In this document: one piece after another, positions 44,280 to 55,758 of the stretch
Layout: every line of letters starts with the position of its first letter
How positions within the stretch are numbered: position 1 is the first letter of the stretch
DNA from: Mycolicibacterium rhodesiae
GTDB lineage: Bacteria; Actinomycetota; Actinomycetes; Mycobacteriales; Mycobacteriaceae
DNA length: 64,000 nt
Direction of reading: 5' to 3'
Assembly: GCF_002086695.1 (NCBI RefSeq)
Contig: NZ_MVIH01000002.1
Coordinates: forward strand, 248,001-312,000
Position numbers and translations under genes: made by a program
Notes under the pieces: generated by a model
Databases searched by the model: none
Told to the model about the DNA's origin: nothing
Seen by the model: only the letters and a program-made list of their open reading frames with translations

Positions 44280-45482
44280 ATGCAGGCTTGGAGTCGTTCA
44301 TCCGCCGCTTCCGGTCTGGCATTGATGAGTGCCGTCGCCATCGTCGCGACGACGCCTCCGGTGTTCTCCGGCACCGACCTGCATGCGGCTGGGCTGCCAG
44401 GGGTGCTGACCGTTCGGACTGCCACCGTCGAACTGGCGGCTCTGGCCGACATCACGATCAAGGGCATCACTGATGCCTACGTCAGCGGGTGGGGCGGCTA
44501 CATCGGCCCGGCCAACGGCAAGCCGGACAAGTACTACCCCAACATCAACCCCACCGGGAGCAGTCCGGTCTACGTGTCCGGACTCTCCGGTGTCGCGTAC
44601 TACGTCATCGACGAGGCCCTCGATCAGTTCGGCAAGGTCGATCTCGACAACTACTTCTTCGAAGCCGGCGCCTACTACGGCGCCGGAAAAAACACCGCAG
44701 GCAGCGCCGTGGGTGCCTTGATCTACGTCGGCGCCAGCGAGTTGTTCGGCACCGCGTCGCCCATCGCGCAACTGGCCAAGTCAGTTTTCTACTACGGAGT
44801 GCCCAACCTCGTCCGGGCGACTATCACGCAGCTCGCGACACTGATACCCCCTACGAAGATCGGACCCGTCAAGGTCGGCGGCGGAATCTTGGCCAGCCTC
44901 TACTTCACCGGCCAGACTCCCGACGGAAAGTACAGCTTCGGCACACCTGGACTGTCCGCCGTCCTCGGATACATCACAACATCAATCTCCGACGCTCTAC
45001 CCAAAGGCGCCGCCGCCGCGAGTGCCGTCGGGGTCAATCATCCTGCAGCGCAGGCCGACAACGGCGCGGTCTCATCGCCGCCCAGTGCCGGCCCCGCCAC
45101 GAAGTCGACTCAGGACGAACACGGCGACACTTCCGACATAGCCAAGGGATCAGGCAACCGCACACACGGTTCCACTGGAGAACTGGCCGCACCGGCCACC
45201 AGTTCGGCCGCAGTGATCCCGTCGAAGGCACCGACCGGCGGCAAGGTCAGTGCCTCCACGTCATTCCCTGCCACTCATGCCGACACTAGCGACACCGAAG
45301 GCACGTCCGAAAGCGAGATCTCACACTCCACGCCGTCGCCGAAGGGCCGTAGCGCACGCGTGGCAGACCACGCCGCGGCCGGGAGTCTTGACAACAAATC
45401 CGAAAGCACCTCGACCGCCGCCGGCGCGCACGCCGACACTCACGACGGTCAGCACACCGGCGATTCCGGCAAGAAGGACTGA
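44280..45482 (+). CDS. Secreted protein of unknown function with disordered C-terminal half
   Basis: Not recognised. The 400-residue product starts at ATG 44280 with GAGAGGGA upstream. An N-terminal signal-like segment (ASGLALMSAVAIVATTPPVF) is followed by ATVELAALADITIKG. The globular part (about residues 60-265) is rich in Tyr and Gly, with GGYIGPANGKPDKYYPNI, GVAYYVIDEALDQFGKVDLD and VGGGILASLYFTGQ. The last 130 residues are low-complexity Ser/Thr/Ala with repeated His and Asp. It lies 156 bases after the porin gene and 45 before the FkbM methyltransferase gene on the same strand. The mature start AALADITI resembles exported mycobacterial surface proteins. Confidence 0.7.
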   Translation: MQAWSRSSAASGLALMSAVAIVATTPPVFSGTDLHAAGLPGVLTVRTATVELAALADITIKGITDAYVSGWGGYIGPANGKPDKYYPNINPTGSSPVYVSGLSGVAYYVIDEALDQFGKVDLDNYFFEAGAYYGAGKNTAGSAVGALIYVGASELFGTASPIAQLAKSVFYYGVPNLVRATITQLATLIPPTKIGPVKVGGGILASLYFTGQTPDGKYSFGTPGLSAVLGYITTSISDALPKGAAAASAVGVNHPAAQADNGAVSSPPSAGPATKSTQDEHGDTSDIAKGSGNRTHGSTGELAAPATSSAAVIPSKAPTGGKVSASTSFPATHADTSDTEGTSESEISHSTPSPKGRSARVADHAAAGSLDNKSESTSTAAGAHADTHDGQHTGDSGKKD

Positions 45483-45527
45483 CAGCGGGCCATCTCCTCT
45501 CAGCGCAGTGCCTCGGATCCTCCGAGG

Positions 45528-46619
45528 GTGATCGTCAACAAAATGGGGGTTCAACAGATGGTCTTGCCCAAATTGAATCCCGGCGCCATCGGCCGGGCGT
45601 CGACGCTGACGCAGCTCACCCGTGCGGCGATCGCACCGCTACGGACCTCGAATCGCGAGATCCGTACGCTCGAGAAGCTCACCCGCGCTGCGCTATTCAT
45701 GCCCCTCTACGTTCCGGTGGCGCTCCTCCTGAGGGCGGCCGCATACGTCGGCGTGGCTGTGGTCGCTACAGCCCGCACCTCGTTCGGCGCTACAATGACA
45801 TGCCGGCTCACCGATCTCATCGGCTGGTACGTCTGGCTTTTCGGCGAATGGGAACCCGACCTGACACGATTCGTGTCCAGCCGTCTGAGCGGGGGTGACG
45901 TCTTCGTCGACGTCGGTGCCAACGCCGGCTACTACTCCCTGCTCGCCGCCCGCCATGTGGGCGCCGACGGTGGCGTTGTGGCAGTGGAGGCGTCCCCCGC
46001 AGTCTTCGCCGAGCTATGCGACAACGTGACGGCCAACCGGCTCACCGATCGGATCCGGCTGGTGAATGCTGCCGCGAGTGCGGCATCGGGCACTCTGACG
46101 ATCTATGCCGGCCCAAACCATAACCTGGGTATGTCGACAACGGTCCCCACACGAAAGCTGCGGGCCGAGGCGACGATCGACGCGCACCGGCTCGACGAGA
46201 TGCTGTCTGCCTCGGAGATTGCGTCGGCACGGATAATCAAGATTGACGTCGAAGGCGCCGAACCTGACGTCCTGGCGGGTATGACCACGATGATCCCGCT
46301 GCTACGTGCCGATGCCGAGATCGTCGTCGAGCTGTCCCCCCGGTGGTGGCCTCGGCGCGGCAGAAATCCCGCAGCCATCTTGAAGCCCTTCCTCGACAGT
46401 GGCTTTCACATGTACGCGATGGGTAACGACTACTCACCGTGGCGCTACCTGTGGCTCGACGACGCATCCTACGCGGTCCGGATTCGTGGGACCATCGATC
46501 GTCGGACACGACGCCTCGACCTTGTGCTGTCCCGTCGTGACGCCGACCGGTTACCGATGGTCGCATCCGTCGCAAGCCGAGACGAACGATCTCACCGCGC
46601 GCGGGTGTCCGACGTTTGA
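45528..46619 (+). CDS. FkbM-family SAM-dependent methyltransferase
   Basis: The product is up to 363 residues from GTG 45528; ATGs at 45543 and 45558 are equally possible starts. An N-terminal region with one hydrophobic helix (FMPLYVPVALLLRAAAYVGV) precedes the methyltransferase fold: DVFVDVGANAGYYSLLAA (SAM motif I), VVAVEASPAVFAEL, and RIIKIDVEGAEPDVLAGM (FkbM motif). FkbM enzymes O-methylate polyketides and glycolipid sugars. Its membrane segment, and neighbours encoding a porin and a secreted protein, point to envelope glycolipid or exopolymer modification, which is an inference. Confidence 0.88.
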   Translation: MIVNKMGVQQMVLPKLNPGAIGRASTLTQLTRAAIAPLRTSNREIRTLEKLTRAALFMPLYVPVALLLRAAAYVGVAVVATARTSFGATMTCRLTDLIGWYVWLFGEWEPDLTRFVSSRLSGGDVFVDVGANAGYYSLLAARHVGADGGVVAVEASPAVFAELCDNVTANRLTDRIRLVNAAASAASGTLTIYAGPNHNLGMSTTVPTRKLRAEATIDAHRLDEMLSASEIASARIIKIDVEGAEPDVLAGMTTMIPLLRADAEIVVELSPRWWPRRGRNPAAILKPFLDSGFHMYAMGNDYSPWRYLWLDDASYAVRIRGTIDRRTRRLDLVLSRRDADRLPMVASVASRDERSHRARVSDV

Positions 46620-46631
46620 GCACATAGCCGG

Positions 46632-47246
46632 CTAGTACAACACCTTGCGAATGTTGTCCTCGCAGTAGCGTTCTTCGAGTTCGGCCTCGGACCAGTCGTG
46701 CCGCAATGCCTTGGCCATCTGGGCGACGCTGGGCAGCGCGGTCGGATTCCAGGTCTCCGGCTTCCAGGTGTCCGAGCGCAGGAATGCCTTGGAGCAGTGG
46801 AAGAACACCTCGTCGATGGCGACCTCCAACGCCAGCAGCGGCCGCTTACCGTTGACCGCCATGGCATCGAAGTAGTCGGCGTCGGCCAGGATTCGGCCCT
46901 TGCCGTTGATCCGCAGCGTATCGCCGCGACCCGGGATCACGAAGAGGGTTCCGATGCCGGGACGCTGCAGCACGTTGAGATACCCGTCGACGCGCTTGTT
47001 GCCCGGCCGATCCGGGATGGCGATGGTGCTGTCGTCGATCACGTGGACGAAGCCCGCCGGATCACCCTTCGGCGAAATATCAACGCGGCCTTGCGCATCG
47101 GTGGTCGCCACAAACGCCAGCGGTGAATGCGCCAACCAGTCCCGTTGCACTGGCGAGAGCCGGTCTTTGACCTTGTTCGCCACGTAGTGGTCGGGTTCGC
47201 CCACGATCGCCCGGAGTTCGGCGACGGTCGTCACTTCACGGTGCAT
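46632..47246 (-). CDS. Pyridoxamine 5'-phosphate oxidase-fold flavin protein
   Basis: The 204-residue protein (start ATG 47246; ATG 47264 also possible) has the split-barrel flavin-binding core: PLAFVATTDAQGRVDISPKG, AIPDRPGNKRVDGYLNVLQRP and FVIPGRGDTLRINGKGRI. The second half EVAIDEVFFHCSKAFLRSDTWKP is characteristic of the MSMEG-type stand-alone subgroup and not of true vitamin B6 oxidases. Members use FMN, haem or F420 and are seldom assigned a substrate. It converges on the FkbM gene and lies 26 bases after the metallohydrolase stop. Confidence 0.85.
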   Translation of the reverse strand: MHREVTTVAELRAIVGEPDHYVANKVKDRLSPVQRDWLAHSPLAFVATTDAQGRVDISPKGDPAGFVHVIDDSTIAIPDRPGNKRVDGYLNVLQRPGIGTLFVIPGRGDTLRINGKGRILADADYFDAMAVNGKRPLLALEVAIDEVFFHCSKAFLRSDTWKPETWNPTALPSVAQMAKALRHDWSEAELEERYCEDNIRKVLY

Positions 47247-47272
47247 CGCCTCAGTATCCTCCACCGCACCGG

Positions 47273-47770
47273 TCAGCGGACGCCTTCCTTGGCGTACACC
47301 ACGCGCAGCACATGGCCGACCTCCGGCCCCATCACCAGAGCAGCCAGCTCACAGAATGTCGCGACGAAGCCCGGACCGTGGGCGGGACCCTGCGGGGTCA
47401 GATGGTGGGCGATCTCATGCAGCAACACCAGCTCGCGCATGGCCCAGTCGGCGGCCGAGCGGTCGGGAACGGCGATAACGCCTGTGCCGTCCGCGCTTTC
47501 GTAGTGGGCGGCGGTTGCGGCGCGGCGAGGACGCACACGCAGCGGTCCCGGGGCGGGCCATCGTGCGGTCACCGCGGGCAGCGCGAGTACCTCGTCGACG
47601 TAACGCTGCACCGACGGCATCGAGGCGAACCGTCCTTCCGGGGGCAGGGTGAGCTGCGTGCCGAAGAAGTCGATGGTGCGTGAACTGTGTTGGGCGGCAC
47701 GGTCGAAGAGTGTCCGGACGAACTCTTCGGCCGCGTAGACGCGGGAGCGCTGACTGTCGCGCGCCGTCAC
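47273..47770 (-). CDS. Small putative metallohydrolase (TIGR04338 type, Rv0185-like)
   Basis: The 165-residue protein carries LVLLHEIAHHLTP, an HExxH zinc motif, with a further His at PAHGPGFVATF (HxxxF pattern) as possible third ligand. The remainder includes SRVYAAEEFVRTLFDRAAQH at the N-terminus. This matches a small actinobacterial family of predicted metallohydrolases with no known substrate. No signal peptide is present. It overlaps the upstream DUF2786 gene by four bases (ATGA), and the pair matches Rv0184-Rv0185 of M. tuberculosis, so the products probably act together. Confidence 0.8.
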   Translation of the reverse strand: MTARDSQRSRVYAAEEFVRTLFDRAAQHSSRTIDFFGTQLTLPPEGRFASMPSVQRYVDEVLALPAVTARWPAPGPLRVRPRRAATAAHYESADGTGVIAVPDRSAADWAMRELVLLHEIAHHLTPQGPAHGPGFVATFCELAALVMGPEVGHVLRVVYAKEGVR

Positions 47771-48525
47771 CGCGGCAGCCGGGTCCGCGCCCCCGGCAAC
47801 TCGGGGCTGGAGCCCAGCCTGGCCTGCTTGCCTGCGCGGTCACCGGCGCGGCGGGCTGCCGACGAGTACCCTGCCGAGGCACGGCTGGCCTGCCAGGTGC
47901 CGCGCGCCTTGGACGTCTGGCGGTAGTGCTCGCGCAGTTCGAGTTCTTTGTTGCGCAGTGCCACAGCGGTTCCCGGCGCGGTCGCGCGATCCCGGGTGGC
48001 GTCCTGGCGGGCCTCTTCCCGCGCCTGTGCCAGCCGCTGGGCGACGCGTGCACCGAATGCCAGTTGGAAATTCAGCCGTGCGGTGATCGTGGGCGTCGGC
48101 TTGTGCGCACCGGTGGCCAGGTAGGCGTCACAGCTGCGCACCATCTGCACCACGAGGCTCGCGTACAGGGCGTGGCTGGCGTCGATGTCCTCGGCGAACC
48201 CGTAGGCGTAGACGAAGGCCGAGTTCGAGGCGACATCGCACTGCACATCGTTGGCCGCGGCGATGCCGGCGAACAGCTGCACATAGGTGCGCAGACCGCG
48301 GGCGCCCGGTTCGCCGATGGTGATCGTGCGCTGGGTCGGCGCCTGCGCGGCACTGCGGGTGGCCGAATGCGACCGTGCCACGGCCAGATCGATCGATGTG
48401 GCGGTGGCCAGCCGCTGGGCGGCGGCCATGAATGCCTCCGCCTCGTGTGCGTTGTCCGTGCCCTCGGCCTGGCGCAGCAGCGCGGCGATGCGCGACAGCA
48501 TCTTGTCGTCGGTCACGCTTGGCAA
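47767..48525 (-). CDS. DUF2786 domain protein (Rv0184-like)
   Basis: The 252-residue cytosolic protein begins with the DUF2786 motif: KMLSRIAALLRQAEGTDNAHEAEAFMAAAQRLA. The middle contains GARGLRTYVQLFAGIAAANDVQCDVASNS, and the C-terminus is Arg/Ala-rich (RAGDRAGKQARLG), possibly nucleic-acid binding. DUF2786 is found in phage and actinobacterial proteins of unknown role. It is translationally coupled to the downstream metallohydrolase. No further function can be read. Confidence 0.8.
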   Translation of the reverse strand: MPSVTDDKMLSRIAALLRQAEGTDNAHEAEAFMAAAQRLATATSIDLAVARSHSATRSAAQAPTQRTITIGEPGARGLRTYVQLFAGIAAANDVQCDVASNSAFVYAYGFAEDIDASHALYASLVVQMVRSCDAYLATGAHKPTPTITARLNFQLAFGARVAQRLAQAREEARQDATRDRATAPGTAVALRNKELELREHYRQTSKARGTWQASRASAGYSSAARRAGDRAGKQARLGSSPELPGARTRLPR

Positions 48526-48565
48526 CCTAGCCGAGCGTCACGACATAGGTGTGCCCGTACCGGAG

Positions 48566-51519
<2,954 letters not shown>

Positions 51520-51546
51520 CTCTCCGACCGTGGCACACCGTGGCCG

Positions 51547-52518
51547 CTACAGCCCCAGCGAATTCTGGGCTTGTCGCAATGTGGTCGCCGACGCCTGCAG
51601 CCCGAGAAGTTCGGAAACCGCGAGCGGAGCCTGCAAGACCTCGCCCGCACCGGCAGCTGAGACGACGGTGGGCAATGACAGTGCCACATCGGTGATTTCG
51701 TACGCACCGTGCTGGACGGTGGAGATCGGCAGCACCCGGTGCTGGTCCCCGAGCACCGCTTCGATGATGCGCGCTGTGGACAGGCCGATCGCCAGATTGG
51801 TCGCGCCCTTGCCTTCGATGATCTCGTACGCGGCGTTGACCACCGCAGCCGAGATCTCGGTCTGGGTCGCCTCATCGAAAATCACCGCGCCGCCGGCGCG
51901 AAACTGCGCGGCAGGCACCCCGCCGATCGAGACGCCCGACCAGAGCGAAATCTCGGAGTCGCCGTGCTCACCGACGATGAACCCGTGTACGTTGCCGACA
52001 GCAAGATCCGCCCGCTGAGCGATCAGATACCGAAATCGGCTGCTGTCCAACACAGTTCCCGATCCGAAGATGCGTCCGGCCGGCGCGTCGACGGATCGTG
52101 CGGCGGCGTAGGTGACGACGTCGACCGGGTTCGTGACGAACACGATCACCGCGTGCGGGGAGAACTCCAATAACTGCGGTGTGAGCTCTTGCGCCATCGC
52201 CACATTCGTGGCGGCCAGGTCCAGCCGGCTCTGCCCGGGATGTTGCTTGGCTCCGGCGGTGACCACGACGACCGCGGACCCGGCAGTGACGTCGATCTGA
52301 TCGGAGCCTGTCACCGTGCAATGCGGAACGAACTGGCTGCCGTGGTTGAGGTCGAGGACCTCGGCCCGCACCTTCTTCGGGTTGGTGTCATAGAGCGCCA
52401 AAACGCCTGCCGATCCGCGGATCAGGCAGGCGTAGGCGATAGCGGTTCCGACGCTGCCGGCCCCGATGATGGCGACCTTGCGGTTCCGGTGTACGAACAC
52501 CTCACCATCATCGGGCAC
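51547..52518 (-). CDS. ldh: L-lactate dehydrogenase (NAD-dependent)
   Basis: The 323-residue enzyme interconverts pyruvate and L-lactate with NADH. The NAD motif is VAIIGAGSVGTAIAYACL, followed by TAGAKQHPGQSRLDLAATN, where the Gln before HPG is the residue that favours lactate over malate. FVTNPVDVVTYAA and VGEHGDSEISLWS carry the catalytic Asp/His pair. It converges on sigG with a 27-base gap. Classical NAD-type L-lactate dehydrogenase is not universal in mycobacteria, so this may reflect a rapid grower's fermentation or lactate use. Confidence 0.93.
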   Translation of the reverse strand: MPDDGEVFVHRNRKVAIIGAGSVGTAIAYACLIRGSAGVLALYDTNPKKVRAEVLDLNHGSQFVPHCTVTGSDQIDVTAGSAVVVVTAGAKQHPGQSRLDLAATNVAMAQELTPQLLEFSPHAVIVFVTNPVDVVTYAAARSVDAPAGRIFGSGTVLDSSRFRYLIAQRADLAVGNVHGFIVGEHGDSEISLWSGVSIGGVPAAQFRAGGAVIFDEATQTEISAAVVNAAYEIIEGKGATNLAIGLSTARIIEAVLGDQHRVLPISTVQHGAYEITDVALSLPTVVSAAGAGEVLQAPLAVSELLGLQASATTLRQAQNSLGL

Positions 52519-52537
52519 GGCGCGCGGCCCTGTGCGG

Positions 52538-53500
52538 TCAGTCGATACCGACGATTTCCTGAGCGATGGCGGCCACCCTGGTCTGGGCGGCCGAGACCAG
52601 CCGCTGACGATTCTTGTTGGCCTCTTCGTAGGCGATGATCGCCCGGATGTCGGCCGCGTCCTCGAGTTCCTTCACCGCTGCAACGGCCTCGTTGAGGTTC
52701 AACTCGTCGTAACCGGCGATCGGCAGTTCCTCCGGCGAGAGGATGCCGGTGGAGCTGCGCAGCGAGTGGATCGCATCCGCAGCGCCGTCGGCGCCTTCGC
52801 GGCGGGCCACCTTCTCGGCGGACTCCAGCGCCGCATCCCGGGCGCCGGCCGCGGCCTTGACGGCAACCTCACCGGCGTGGGCGCCGCGGTTGACCAGCTG
52901 GTCCATTGCGGGGCGGGTGTTGCGCAGCGCCTCCAGCGCGCGGTCGATACCGCGAGCCGACGAGATCATCGGCCAGTTGGCCACCCGAACGGTCAGGCCG
53001 GTCAGGATCTGCAACGGCGTGCGCCGCAGGGCTGCCGGGCCGCCGAGCGCGTCCTCGGCCAGCACGGTGGTCAGCCAGTCGACGGTCGCGGAGTGCGCGG
53101 TGATCAGTCGGTTGGCCAGGCTTTCGATGTCGGGCTTGCGAGCAGCCACGGCCAGCGCCTTGATGTAGCGGGCGCGGTCGAGCAGTTGGCCCTCGAGCGC
53201 GAGATCACCCAGCAGAGCTTCGTCGAACGGCTGCGCCTGCTCGGTCAGCGCTTTGACGGCCGCGGCGGCGCGTCCGAAGAACGGGCCGATGACGTCCGGG
53301 AATCCGCCGAGGTCGCGGATCGCGCTCTCGATGGCTTCCGCCCGTTCGCGGCCGTTGGCCGCATTCTGGGTGAGCTCGGTGCGCACCGCGTCGGTGCGAG
53401 CCTGGGTCACCCTGGTCTCGGCGATCTGAACTTCCGTGTTGGTCAGATCGAGAATGGCCCGCAGCTGGGCGAGCAGAGTAGTGGTATCGGGTTGGGTCAT
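52538..53500 (-). CDS. Helical ferritin-like fold protein
   Basis: The 320-residue protein is almost wholly helical and Ala/Glu/Arg-rich: TQPDTTTLLAQLRAILDLTN, NGRERAEAIESAIRDLGGFP, LEGQLLDRARYIKALAVAAR and LNLNEAVAAVKELEDAADI. It resembles mycobacterial proteins annotated as ferritin-like, but no complete di-iron ExxH ligand set is obvious. There is no signal peptide. It lies 20 bases upstream of the lactate dehydrogenase gene on the same strand and diverges from a third haem-binding secreted protein. Iron relevance is plausible, not demonstrated. Confidence 0.6.
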   Translation of the reverse strand: MTQPDTTTLLAQLRAILDLTNTEVQIAETRVTQARTDAVRTELTQNAANGRERAEAIESAIRDLGGFPDVIGPFFGRAAAAVKALTEQAQPFDEALLGDLALEGQLLDRARYIKALAVAARKPDIESLANRLITAHSATVDWLTTVLAEDALGGPAALRRTPLQILTGLTVRVANWPMISSARGIDRALEALRNTRPAMDQLVNRGAHAGEVAVKAAAGARDAALESAEKVARREGADGAADAIHSLRSSTGILSPEELPIAGYDELNLNEAVAAVKELEDAADIRAIIAYEEANKNRQRLVSAAQTRVAAIAQEIVGID

Positions 53501-53989
53501 TGTGTTTCTCCCCTAGTGCGTTGACGGATTTGTGCCGGCGCGGGGTTTTGCACCTCGTAATGGCCTCTACCCGATCCCCCCGGTCGGTATGCGCGTTGGG
53601 CGCGGGTCGACAGGTTTCTGCAAGCCATCTCACACTTTTGAGACCCGCTGGCCACACCGGCACCACCGGCCACCAGCAATTTCCAAAACCGTCAATTCCC
53701 TTGGCAATTCATCCGCCCGCAATGGCGCGTTTGCCCGAGTCACAGTTCGATAACACCGTTCGTCACAATCAGTTAAGAGATCGCCGCGCCCGTTAAGACT
53801 TCTCAGAGAGCGCGCAGCGTCCGTGACGCGATATCGCTCTCTTTGAGAGGCATGTCACCGGGTTGGCCTGTAACGCTTCGCAATTCGGCTATCTCCCGGC
53901 CGCTGCGCACGGGTTTGCCGCAAAACCTCATGGGTACTTTGGGTTTCAGGAAGGGGGAACCAATCACCATGTTGGAGAGAGAAGTGATC
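53501..53989. promoter_or_regulatory. Divergent region between ferritin-like gene and third MHB gene
   Basis: No gene was recognised in these 489 bases. TCTCAGAGAGCG (53801-53812) can pair with CGCTCTCTTTGAGA (53835-53848) apart from a two-base bulge, giving a hairpin that would lie in the 5' leader of the MHB gene. AAGGGGG at 53951-53957 and GGAGAG at 53973-53978 are possible ribosome-binding sites for the two candidate starts. Confidence 0.4.
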
Positions 53990-54388
53990 ATGAAGTTCAG
54001 CGGTATCGCGTCAAGCAAGAGGGTCGCGGCCGTGGGTACCGGTTTGCTCATGGGGGGCATGGCGGTGGCCACGATGGCTGCACCGATGGCCTCGGCAGCA
54101 CCGGATTGCAGCAGTGCCGGCGTCGCCAGCACCGTCAGCTCGGTGACCGGTTCGGCGCACCAGTACCTGGCCGGACACCCCGGCGCCAATCAGGTTCTGA
54201 CAGCGGCCTACAACCAGCCCCGCCCGCAGGCCGAAGCCAATGTGCGCGGGTACTTCACCGCCAATCCCGGGGAGTACTACGACCTGCGCGGCATCCTGGC
54301 CCCGATCGGTGACACCCAGCGCGCGTGCAACGTCACGGTGCTGCCGCCGGATCTGGCGTCGGCCTACGACATGTTCATGGCCGGCTGA
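53990..54388 (+). CDS. Third secreted haem-binding (MHB-type) protein
   Basis: The 132-residue precursor starts at ATG 53990 (ATG 53969 also possible). The signal peptide (VAAVGTGLLMGGMAVATMA) ends near ASAAPDC. The mature domain has the family pattern: Cys in PDCSSAGVASTVSSVTGSAH, GHPGANQVLTAAY, NVRGYFTANPGEYYDLRGI and a late Cys in TQRACNVTV. It differs from the two copies at 17-18 kb by a shorter middle. A strong hairpin follows the stop. Its substrate is inferred from family, and the family's function rests mostly on Rv0203. Confidence 0.78.
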   Translation: MKFSGIASSKRVAAVGTGLLMGGMAVATMAAPMASAAPDCSSAGVASTVSSVTGSAHQYLAGHPGANQVLTAAYNQPRPQAEANVRGYFTANPGEYYDLRGILAPIGDTQRACNVTVLPPDLASAYDMFMAG

Positions 54389-54400
54389 TTGATATCGAGA

Positions 54401-54446
54401 CAGAACTCAGAGCGAGAATTTTGTGAAAAACTCGCTCTGAGTTCTG
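54401..54446. terminator. Strong bidirectional terminator hairpin
   Basis: CAGAACTCAGAGCGAG (54401-54416) and its exact complement at 54431-54446 form a 16-bp stem; TTTT (54419-54422) and AAAA (54426-54429) in the loop may pair too. It lies 12 bases after the MHB stop and 14 bases from the stop of the converging MarR gene. Confidence 0.8.
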
Positions 54447-54460
54447 AATCGATGCGACAA

Positions 54461-54910
54461 CTAGGTGCTCTCGAGCCGGTCCAGCGCAGCGGTGATCACC
54501 GCGTCGAAGGCGCGTAGTTGCGTCGGCGTCATTCCCTCGAAGAGCACCGACCGCACCAGCGCGACGTGGTCGGGTGCCGCCGCGCGCAGGGCGTCCATGC
54601 CGTCTGCGGTGATCTCGACACTGGCGCCCCGGCGGTCCTGTTCGGTGTTGTGACGCTCGATCAGTCCCCTGCCCCGCATCCGCGCGAGGTGATGCGAAAG
54701 CCGGCTCTGCTCCCAGTCCAGCGCCTCGGCCAGTTCGAGCACCCGGGCCGGGCCTCGCTCGGAAAGCGTCACCAACACCTCGTAATCGGCGAGCGACAGC
54801 CCACACCGCGCCTGCAGCTGGCGGTTCATCGCGGCTTGCAGACGGCCGTTCAGCGCCAGGTAGTTGCGCCAGATTCGCTGCTGGTCGCGGGTCAACCAGC
54901 GCTGAGCCAT
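54461..54910 (-). CDS. MarR-family transcriptional regulator
   Basis: The 149-residue protein starts at ATG 54910 (a GTG three codons earlier is possible but too close to the purine-rich site). The winged helix comprises CGLSLADYEVLVTLSERGPA, VLELAEALDWEQSRLSHHLARM and a wing at GLIERHNTEQDRRGASVEI. MarR proteins repress genes for efflux or oxidative defence and respond to phenolics or oxidants. It diverges from the pirin gene across 92 bases, so pirin, itself linked to quercetin and oxidative stress, is the most likely target. Confidence 0.92.
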   Translation of the reverse strand: MAQRWLTRDQQRIWRNYLALNGRLQAAMNRQLQARCGLSLADYEVLVTLSERGPARVLELAEALDWEQSRLSHHLARMRGRGLIERHNTEQDRRGASVEITADGMDALRAAAPDHVALVRSVLFEGMTPTQLRAFDAVITAALDRLEST

Positions 54911-55002
54911 ACCGCTCACCCTACCGGAATACGTGACACGTCATCCATGTTGTCGCATGCAAGCCTGCCACCTAGGCTGGCAACGACCCAAGGGGTGATG
55001 AC

Positions 55003-55758
55003 ATGGCCGCAACCGTCGACATCAGACGTGCCGCCGACCGCGCTGCGACGAAGATCAGCTGGCTGGACTCGAAGCACTCGTTTTCGTTCGGGCACCACTA
55101 CGACTCCGACAACACTCACCACGGCCTGCTGCTGGTGAACAACGACGACATCGTCAAGCCCGGCATGGGATTTGACACTCATCCCCACCGCGACATGGAG
55201 ATCGTCACCTGGGTGCTGCAGGGATCCCTCGTCCACCAGGACTCCACCGGGCACTCCGGGGTGATCTACCCGGGGTTGGCGCAGCGGATGTCGGCGGGCC
55301 GCGGGATCCTGCACTCGGAGAAGAACGACTCCTGGACCCTTACCGGCGACGAAAACCACAGTGAGCCGGTGCATTTCGTACAGATGTGGGTGGTGCCCGA
55401 CGAATCGGGAATCGATCCGGGCTATCAGCAACTGGAGATCGACGACGAGCTGCTGCGTGGCGGCCTGGTGACGATCGCCTCCGGAATGCCTGAGCACAAT
55501 GGCCAGAGCGCGATCGCGATCCGCAACCGATATGCGGCACTGCACGGCGCCCGGCTGCAGCCCGGTGAGGCCGTCGAGCTGCCCGAGGCTCCTTACCTGC
55601 ACCTGTTCGTCCCGCGCGGCGAGGTGACGCTCGAAGGCGCAGGCGAGTTGCACGAAGGCGATGCGGTGCGGTTCACCGCCGCCGGCGGTCAGCGGGTCAC
55701 CGCCACCGCACCGTCAGAGATCCTCGTGTGGGAGATGCATGCCGGGCTGGCGGGCTAA
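55003..55758 (+). CDS. Pirin-family cupin protein (Rv0181c-like)
   Basis: The 251-residue bicupin starts at ATG 55003. The first cupin has the metal-binding pattern FDTHPHRDMEIVTWVLQGSL (His at HPH) and GVIYPGLAQRMSAGRGILHSE (His and Glu ligands). The second is degenerate (APYLHLFVPRGEVTLEGAG). Pirins bind Fe(II) and some act as quercetinases or redox sensors. It diverges from a MarR regulator and overlaps the next gene by 20 bases, so both are probably expressed together. It corresponds to Rv0181c. Confidence 0.92.
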   Translation: MAATVDIRRAADRAATKISWLDSKHSFSFGHHYDSDNTHHGLLLVNNDDIVKPGMGFDTHPHRDMEIVTWVLQGSLVHQDSTGHSGVIYPGLAQRMSAGRGILHSEKNDSWTLTGDENHSEPVHFVQMWVVPDESGIDPGYQQLEIDDELLRGGLVTIASGMPEHNGQSAIAIRNRYAALHGARLQPGEAVELPEAPYLHLFVPRGEVTLEGAGELHEGDAVRFTAAGGQRVTATAPSEILVWEMHAGLAG

